From: Clostridia bacterium | GTDB taxonomy: Bacteria; Bacillota; Clostridia; Lachnospirales; Anaerotignaceae | Assembly (NCBI GenBank): GCA_900757025.1 | Contig: CAAEMG010000006.1 | Span: 1-10,312, forward strand | Direction of reading: 5' to 3' | DNA length: 10,312 nucleotides | Shown here: piece by piece, positions 6,555 through 10,312 of the stretch | Layout: the number at the start of each line of letters is the position of its first letter | Numbering within the stretch: position 1 is the first letter of the stretch | The notes under the pieces: generated by a model | The model's input: the letters and a program-made list of their open reading frames with translations, nothing else | Told to the model about the DNA's origin: nothing | Database searches by the model: none | Made by a program: the position numbers and the translations under genes

Positions 6555-6680
6555 TTAGTTAAGAGCCTTTTTAAGCACATCAAGGTTGTTTTCCATAACG
6601 GAAATATAAGTTGTTCCGTTCTTTACATCGTTTGATGTTTTTGACTGCATAGAATCCATTGTCAATATAGATTGATTTTT
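6555..6680 (-). pseudogene. 3' remnant of a ZnuA-like zinc-binding lipoprotein gene
   Basis: Reading the minus strand into the TAA at 6555-6557 gives SILTMDSMQS, then NDVKNGTTYISVMENNLDVLKKALN. This is the characteristic end of cluster A-I metal-binding proteins (ZnuA/AdcA type), where ..L.SMQS is followed by ..YL.LME.NL..LK.AL. Only about 40 codons survive; the signal peptide, lipobox, metal-binding histidines and His-rich loop are gone. Its frame differs from the preceding fur remnant, and the two meet in a run of eight A residues on the minus strand (6676-6683). The stop lies 12 bases before the znuC-like start, the normal spacing for a znuA-znuC pair. No start codon with a ribosome binding site is apparent, so it is a dead fragment. 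Confidence 0.78.
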
Positions 6681-6683
6681 TTT

Positions 6684-6863
6684 CGGCAAATCTTTTTAAA
6701 TGTCCATTTTTTTCAATTTCGGCAAGATTTCTGTAAATTGCACTTAGACTTATTTTTTCTTTTTTAAGAGCTTCCACTATTTGTTTTACTGATATTTTTT
6801 CGTCAACGTGTTCGGATAAATAGAGTAAAGCAGTTCTCGTTGTTTTGTGGAATATTTAGACAA
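6684..6863 (-). pseudogene. Frameshifted and truncated fur/zur-family regulator
   Basis: The fragment begins at a TTG (6861-6863) seven bases after a strong GGGAGGG site (6871-6877), reading LSKYSTKQRELL. The homologous sequence then continues in another frame as LYLSEHVDEKISVKQIVEALKKEKISLSAIYRNLAEIEKNGHLKRFAEK, the winged-helix DNA-binding half of a Fur-family protein, including the recognition helix SAIYRNL. One T missing from a T-tract near 6827-6829 would explain the shift. After about residue 60 of a usual ~140 the match ends in an A-run and znuA-derived sequence follows, so the dimerisation domain and metal-site histidines and cysteines are lost. Because it headed a zinc-uptake operon, the ancestor was probably a Zur (inference). 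A GTG-started fragment of the second frame could be translated but would lack dimerisation. Confidence 0.8.
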
Positions 6864-6882
6864 TTTCTATCCCTCCCCAATT

Positions 6883-6897
6883 TGCGAATTAATCGCA
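6883..6897. promoter_or_regulatory. Zur/Fur-like operator, box 1
   Basis: TGCGAAT-T-AATCGCA is a 7-1-7 inverted repeat with one mismatched pair, the layout used by Fur-family repressors. It covers about the first 15 transcribed bases of the minus-strand promoter at 6905-6933. Assignment to Zur rests on the neighbouring zinc-uptake remnants. Confidence 0.65.
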
Positions 6898-6904
6898 TAT
6901 TTGC

Positions 6905-6933
6905 ATTCTGGCGGTAAAGTGAAAATTTATCAA
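6905..6933 (-). promoter_or_regulatory. Promoter of the remnant fur-znu operon
   Basis: On the minus strand TTGATA (6933-6928) and CAGAAT (6910-6905) are separated by 17 bases. The -35 is five of six and the -10 four of six to consensus. Transcription would start near 6898, about 35 bases before the TTG start of the fur remnant. The promoter lies between the two operator-like palindromes. Confidence 0.5.
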
Positions 6934-6935
6934 TA

Positions 6936-6950
6936 TGCAAATGATTCGCA
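6936..6950. promoter_or_regulatory. Zur/Fur-like operator, box 2
   Basis: TGCAAAT-G-ATTCGCA is a second 7-1-7 inverted repeat with one mismatched pair, similar to box 1. Its centre lies 53 bases from that of box 1, about five helical turns. It abuts the -35 of the minus-strand promoter and lies 35 bases upstream of the -35 of the divergent + strand gene. Confidence 0.65.
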
Positions 6951-6984
6951 AATTAAGATATGATATTCCTATTAACCACATTGG

Positions 6985-7013
6985 TTGTATATTTCCTCGA
7001 TTTATGTTAAAAT
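6985..7013 (+). promoter_or_regulatory. Promoter of the 181-aa protein / HAD / mtaB operon
   Basis: TTGTAT (6985-6990) and TAAAAT (7008-7013) are 17 bases apart, with TGT just before the -10 (extended type). Transcription would start near 7020, giving a short leader before the ribosome binding site AGAGGTGAG at 7032-7040. Confidence 0.65.
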
Positions 7014-7045
7014 AAATAAATATGCAGATTAAGAGGTGAGCTTAA

Positions 7046-7591
7046 ATGGACGAAGTAGGAAAAATGATGCTTGATGACGACATTATGGAATGTACGGAAA
7101 TATGGAATAAATATTCAAACGATGTCAAAAAAATGAGCGGTCTTTTCGATATGCTTATGCTCAGGTACGGCGAAATTATAGAGGGATTTTCGGAAGGAAT
7201 GGAGGTTTTTACTTCCTACGAAGACCCTGTTCAACAGGGCGAGCTTTATCGTAAAAATGTTAAGCTTTTGCTTACAAGAATGGAAAATTTCAGAAAAAAC
7301 GGCTACAGCAATGACGGCTTAAAGGAATTTTACATTAACAGGGGCGTTAAAGGCGGAGCTTTGGACATCAGCTTTAACGAAGCAAGAAAAATTGTGGGAG
7401 AAAACGAGCATATGTCCGTAGGCGAAAGAAAAGAAATTACGGATAAAATTGACCAGATTGAAGAAATTTTCAAAACGCCGGATACAAAGAAAAACAAGTG
7501 GGAAAAAATGCGCCCATATGTAATATGGAGTACGGGAAAAAACGCAGATACGGCTATGATTATACTTTCTCTTGTACTTAAAATTAATTAA
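7046..7591 (+). CDS. Hypothetical protein, 181 aa, family not recognised
   Basis: I do not recognise this protein. The ATG at 7046 has a good site (AGAGGTGAG, 7032-7040) and a promoter upstream, and base usage matches its neighbours, so it is very likely a real gene. The product is soluble-looking: no signal peptide, a charged and largely helical-looking N-terminal half (residues 1-90), a central stretch rich in Gly (INRGVKGGALD, about 98-108), a Lys/Glu-rich helix-like segment (120-150), and a mildly hydrophobic end (TAMIILSLVLKIN) too short to call a membrane anchor with confidence. There are no cysteine pairs or nucleotide-binding loops; the single Cys is near the N-terminus. It ends nine bases before the HAD phosphatase gene, so they are probably co-transcribed. 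It is divergent from the zinc-operon remnant. Confidence 0.8.
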   Translation: MDEVGKMMLDDDIMECTEIWNKYSNDVKKMSGLFDMLMLRYGEIIEGFSEGMEVFTSYEDPVQQGELYRKNVKLLLTRMENFRKNGYSNDGLKEFYINRGVKGGALDISFNEARKIVGENEHMSVGERKEITDKIDQIEEIFKTPDTKKNKWEKMRPYVIWSTGKNADTAMIILSLVLKIN

Positions 7592-7600
7592 GGAAAAAAT

Positions 7601-8404
7601 ATGATAAAACTTATTGCTACAGATTTGGACGGAACTCTTTTAAACAGAGAAAAAAAGCTGCCCGACGATATTTTTGATGTCGTTGACGCACTTGACAAAA
7701 AAGGCATACTTTTTGCGGCGGCAAGCGGAAGGCAGATGGCAAGCCTTGAAAGGCTTTTTGCACCTGTGCGTGAAAAAATGATTTTTATAGCGGAAAACGG
7801 TGCATATGTAAAATATAAAGATGAAGAAATTGCGGCTGAAATTATGGATAAATTTCTTATACGTGATATGGTAAGAAAAATTAAGGACAGACCGAATTTC
7901 AGATTTCTTATTGAAGGCAGAAACATGGCATATACCGACCACGAAACAATGTATAAAGCCATGACAAGCCGAAAATTTAATTACAATGTAACTCTTGTTG
8001 AAGATACGGAAGATGTATTTTCCATAAAAGACGATATTGTAAAAGCTGCACTTTCCGATGTTACAACCAATAAGAGAAGTGATTTCGGAGAAATGCACAC
8101 ATTTTTTAATGACAGATGCACAGCTGTTTTGTCGGGAGACAACTGCCTTGATTTTCAAAATACAGGCGTAAACAAGGGCAGTGCCATTAAAAAAATAAAA
8201 AATCGTTTTGGCATGGAAAAAAGTGAAATTATATCTTTTGGGGATAACTTTAACGATTTGGAAATGCTTGAAGAAAGCGGAAAAGCATTTATTATGGAAA
8301 ACAGCCCGGAAGATATGAAAACAGCCATAAAGGCTGAAATAATAGGCACAAACGAAGAATGTGCCGTTACGGAAAAAATAAAAAATTTAGTGTTAAGAGG
8401 TTAA
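7601..8404 (+). CDS. Cof-type HAD-IIB family hydrolase (sugar-phosphate/FMN phosphatase type)
   Basis: This is a cytoplasmic Mg2+-dependent haloacid dehalogenase-superfamily phosphatase; the substrate cannot be read from sequence. All four HAD motifs are present: DLDGTLL with nucleophile D8 and acid/base D10, the AASGR segment with S42, K192 in the NKGSAI segment that follows the cap, and FGDNFNDLEML with metal-binding D215 and D219. The C2B cap would span roughly residues 80-185. At 267 aa it has the usual length for Cof/YidA-like proteins. The ATG at 7601 is preceded by AAGGA (7591-7595) that overlaps the stop of the upstream gene, and the stop is five bases before mtaB, so it is part of a three-gene operon. 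Members of this family often act on phosphorylated sugars, pyridoxal phosphate or flavin mononucleotide in vitro. Confidence 0.93.
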   Translation: MIKLIATDLDGTLLNREKKLPDDIFDVVDALDKKGILFAAASGRQMASLERLFAPVREKMIFIAENGAYVKYKDEEIAAEIMDKFLIRDMVRKIKDRPNFRFLIEGRNMAYTDHETMYKAMTSRKFNYNVTLVEDTEDVFSIKDDIVKAALSDVTTNKRSDFGEMHTFFNDRCTAVLSGDNCLDFQNTGVNKGSAIKKIKNRFGMEKSEIISFGDNFNDLEMLEESGKAFIMENSPEDMKTAIKAEIIGTNEECAVTEKIKNLVLRG

Positions 8405-8409
8405 TATAA

Positions 8410-9705
8410 ATGAAAAAAGCGGCAAGCTATGCTCTTGGCTGCAAGGTTAATCAGGTGGAAAGCGAAGCCATAGCTGAGGCCTTTGCCGAAAGAGGATATG
8501 AAATAGTAGACATAAATGAAAAGGCTGACGTATATGTTATAAATACTTGTACGGTAACAAATTTCGGCGACAAAAAGAGCCGTCAGCTTATAAGAAGGGT
8601 AAAAAGACTTAATCCCGATTCTGTGGTTGTGGCTGTGGGATGTTATGCTCAAACTGCGCCGGAGGATATTAAAAAGATAGATGGAATAAACATTATTCTC
8701 GGCTCAAAAGGTAAAAACGAAATTGTGGACTGCGTTGAAAATTATCGCAGGGAGCAGGGCATAGAATGTAACGTAGGCGAAATTATGCACGAAAGACAGT
8801 TTGAGCCTATTTCCGTAAACAAGCTGGCAGGAAGAACAAGGGCATACCTTAAAATTCAGGACGGATGCAGCCAGTTTTGTTCATACTGCATTATTCCTTA
8901 TGCAAGAGGCCCTATAAGAAGCAGGGACGAAGAAGATGTTTTGTCGGAGGTAAGAAAACTTGCCGAAAATGGTTTTAAAGAAGTTGTGCTTACGGGAATA
9001 CACGTTGCAAGCTACGGAAAAGACACAAAAAACACAAATCTTCTTCAGGTTATAAAAAAAGTGCATGAAATAGAAGGCATTGAAAGAATAAGACTCAGCA
9101 GCATAGAGCCTAATATTGTTACGGAAGAATTTGCCTCAAAAATGGCTTCTCTTCCTAAGGCGTGCCACCATTTTCATCTTTCACTTCAAAGCGGATGTGA
9201 AAAAACACTTAAAGAAATGAACAGAAAATACACTGCCGAAAAATATGCTCAGGCTGCGGAAATACTTAGAAAACATATGCCCGATGTTGCCCTTACAACG
9301 GATATTATTGTGGGCTTTCCGGGAGAAACAGATGAAGATTTTGAAGAAAGCTATGATTTCGCCAAAAAGATAGGTTTTTCGAAAATTCATGTTTTCCCAT
9401 ATTCGCCAAAAAGAGGAACACCTGCGGCGGCAAGAAAAGACCAGGTTTCTCCGCAGAAAAAAGAGGAAAGAAGTGCAAAGCTTATTGCCCTCAGCAACAA
9501 AATGGCAGATGATTTTATACAGAAATTTGTGGGCAGAAAAATGCCTGTGCTTTTTGAACAGAGCCATGAAAGCGGAAAATTTGAAGGACATACTTCAAAC
9601 TATATAAATGTTACGGTTGAAACGGACAAAAACATTAAAAATATGATACTTGATACGGTTATAGAAGGCTGCAAAGACGAAAAAGCCTTTGGAAAACTTT
9701 TATAA
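8410..9705 (+). CDS. mtaB: tRNA t6A37 methylthiotransferase MtaB
   Basis: MtaB is a radical-SAM enzyme that converts t6A37 to 2-methylthio-t6A37 in tRNAs reading ANN codons. The product is 431 aa. The N-terminal UPF0004 domain carries the three auxiliary-cluster cysteines C11 (LGCKVNQVES), C47 (NTCTVT) and C78 (VGCYAQ). The radical-SAM triad is C153, C157 and C160 in DGCSQFCSYCIIPYARGP. GIHVASYG, LHLSLQSGC-like (HLSLQSGC) and DIIVGFPGET follow in family order, and a TRAM-like RNA-binding domain occupies about the last 65 residues. LGCKVNQVE is the MtaB form of the N-terminal motif and separates it from MiaB. The ATG at 8410 follows AGAGG (8396-8400) and lies five bases after the phosphatase gene. 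No clear hairpin terminator is visible after it. Confidence 0.95.
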   Translation: MKKAASYALGCKVNQVESEAIAEAFAERGYEIVDINEKADVYVINTCTVTNFGDKKSRQLIRRVKRLNPDSVVVAVGCYAQTAPEDIKKIDGINIILGSKGKNEIVDCVENYRREQGIECNVGEIMHERQFEPISVNKLAGRTRAYLKIQDGCSQFCSYCIIPYARGPIRSRDEEDVLSEVRKLAENGFKEVVLTGIHVASYGKDTKNTNLLQVIKKVHEIEGIERIRLSSIEPNIVTEEFASKMASLPKACHHFHLSLQSGCEKTLKEMNRKYTAEKYAQAAEILRKHMPDVALTTDIIVGFPGETDEDFEESYDFAKKIGFSKIHVFPYSPKRGTPAAARKDQVSPQKKEERSAKLIALSNKMADDFIQKFVGRKMPVLFEQSHESGKFEGHTSNYINVTVETDKNIKNMILDTVIEGCKDEKAFGKLL

Positions 9706-9739
9706 TAAAATTAAGCACGTTTTTTGAAAGCAAAATAAA

Positions 9740-9769
9740 TTTGCATAATGCAAAAATATATATTATCAT
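9740..9769 (+). promoter_or_regulatory. Probable ireB promoter overlapped by a perfect palindrome
   Basis: TTGCAT (9741-9746) and TATCAT (9764-9769) are 17 bases apart and could form a -35/-10 pair, the -35 being weak. TTTGCAT-A-ATGCAAA at 9740-9754 is a perfect 7-1-7 inverted repeat covering the -35, so a dimeric regulator may bind there. The 108-base gap between mtaB and ireB holds nothing else I can support. Confidence 0.45.
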
Positions 9770-9813
9770 TATAAGTAATAATATTTTGCGGTAAAACAAA
9801 GAGGTGTTGAAAA

Positions 9814-10080
9814 ATGGATAAAAATCTTAACTATACAATGAAGTTTGATTCCGTAAAGGAAACAGACAGCGAGGCTAAAAAAATACTTACGGCTGTATAT
9901 GATGCTTTATCCGAAAAAGGATATAACCCCGTAAACCAGATTGTGGGCTATATTCTTTCGGGAGACCCAACATATATAACAAGCCACAATAACGCAAGAA
10001 GCCTTATAAGAAAGCTTGAAAGAGATGAGCTTTTGGAGGAACTTGTGGACAGCTATATCAAAAATAATATCCAAGGGTGA
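9814..10080 (+). CDS. ireB: IreB family regulatory phosphoprotein (UPF0297)
   Basis: IreB is a small cytoplasmic protein known in Enterococcus as a substrate of the PASTA-domain Ser/Thr kinase IreK and the phosphatase IreP, affecting cephalosporin resistance and cell-envelope homeostasis. The 88-aa product matches the family over its whole length: an N-terminal Thr-containing segment before F-D-S (NYTMKFD, T8 being the only Thr there), then VYDALSEKGYNPVNQIVGYILSGDPTYITSHNNAR and the helical RKLERDELLEELV tail. The segment from KGYNP to NAR is the signature. The ATG at 9814 follows GAGGTG (9801-9806). The ruvX start is five bases after its stop, the usual Firmicutes order of ireB followed by ruvX. 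Whether T8 is phosphorylated here is inference. Confidence 0.95.
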   Translation: MDKNLNYTMKFDSVKETDSEAKKILTAVYDALSEKGYNPVNQIVGYILSGDPTYITSHNNARSLIRKLERDELLEELVDSYIKNNIQG

Positions 10081-10085
10081 ATAAT

Positions 10086-10312
10086 TTGAGAATACTTGGC
10101 TTAGACTACGGAGATAAAACAGTTGGCGTTGCCGTAAGCGACCCTTTCGGCTGGATGGCACAGGGCGTTGAAATTATTAAAAGAAATTCACCTGTTGAAT
10201 ATAAACAGAGTTTGGGAAGAATAGAAGAGCTTATAAAAGAATACGGCGTGGAAAAAATTGTGCTTGGTTTTCCGAAACACTTAAACGGAAGCGAAGGGGC
10301 AAGGTGCGAAAA
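10086..10312 (+). CDS. ruvX: RuvX/YqgF family protein, partial (3' end outside window)
   Basis: The window ends in an open frame whose 75 complete codons read RILGLDYGDKTVGVAVSDPFGW after the start, then a linker helix and VEKIVLGFPKHLNGSEG. This is the N-terminal half of the RNase H-fold YqgF/RuvX family, proposed to act as a Holliday-junction resolvase or in 5' processing of pre-16S rRNA. The first catalytic acid is in GLDYG (D6) and the G.P..LNG motif is visible. The start is a TTG at 10086, five bases after AAGGGTGA (10073-10080), which overlaps the ireB stop; the conserved M/V-RILGLDYG beginning supports this choice over any later ATG. Translation is probably coupled to ireB. About half the gene is missing at the window edge. 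Confidence 0.93.
   Translation, partial: MRILGLDYGDKTVGVAVSDPFGWMAQGVEIIKRNSPVEYKQSLGRIEELIKEYGVEKIVLGFPKHLNGSEGARCE

Noticed and set aside
6298..7233. Shared peptide FTSYEDP in the chimera (6240-6542) and in the 181-aa protein (7046-7591)
   Set aside because: The surrounding residues do not align and the codons differ at several positions, so a duplication is not supported; I take it as chance.
9740..9754. Third Zur box upstream of ireB
   Set aside because: The arms are TTTGCAT/ATGCAAA, opposite in layout to the TGCRAAT/ATTYGCA boxes, so the same regulator is unlikely.

Overview
The window looks like chromosomal DNA of a low-GC Gram-positive anaerobe of the class Clostridia, probably Lachnospirales-like. 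The reasons are AT-rich coding DNA with AGA-dominated arginine usage, strong GGAG ribosome binding sites, a T-box leader, a Fur/ZnuA/ZnuC-type zinc locus, and the ireB-ruvX gene pair typical of Firmicutes. The genus is an inference; nothing in the window fixes it.

Layout. (1) 7-645: trmB, a tRNA m7G46 methyltransferase. (2) 670-6226: a leucine biosynthesis locus on the + strand. A promoter and a leucine-specific T-box leader (specifier CTC at 818-820) precede leuA (type 2 isopropylmalate synthase), leuC and leuD. A 530-base gap of mobile-looking repeats follows, then leuB and a bidirectional terminator. The four enzymes convert 2-ketoisovalerate to 2-ketoisocaproate, and uncharged tRNA-Leu should switch transcription on. 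(3) 6240-6950, minus strand: the wreck of a zinc-uptake operon. In transcriptional order there is a frameshifted and truncated fur/zur gene, only the last ~40 codons of a znuA-like binding protein, and a chimeric frame joining the start of a znuC-like ATPase, cut inside Walker A, to the tail of a different conserved protein. A promoter flanked by two Zur-like 7-1-7 operators is still present upstream. (4) 6985-9705, + strand: a promoter, an unrecognised 181-aa protein, a Cof-type HAD phosphatase and the tRNA methylthiotransferase mtaB, closely spaced as one operon. (5) 9740-10312: ireB, with a palindrome over its likely promoter, and the start of ruvX, which runs off the window.

The most noteworthy parts are the serially deleted zinc operon with its retained operator pair and in-frame chimera, and the composite repeat between leuD and leuB. 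That repeat includes a 174-bp element with terminal inverted repeats and a compact predicted three-way junction. The ordinary genes appear intact. I see no convincing new defence or mobile system; the 181-aa protein is the only intact gene of unknown function.
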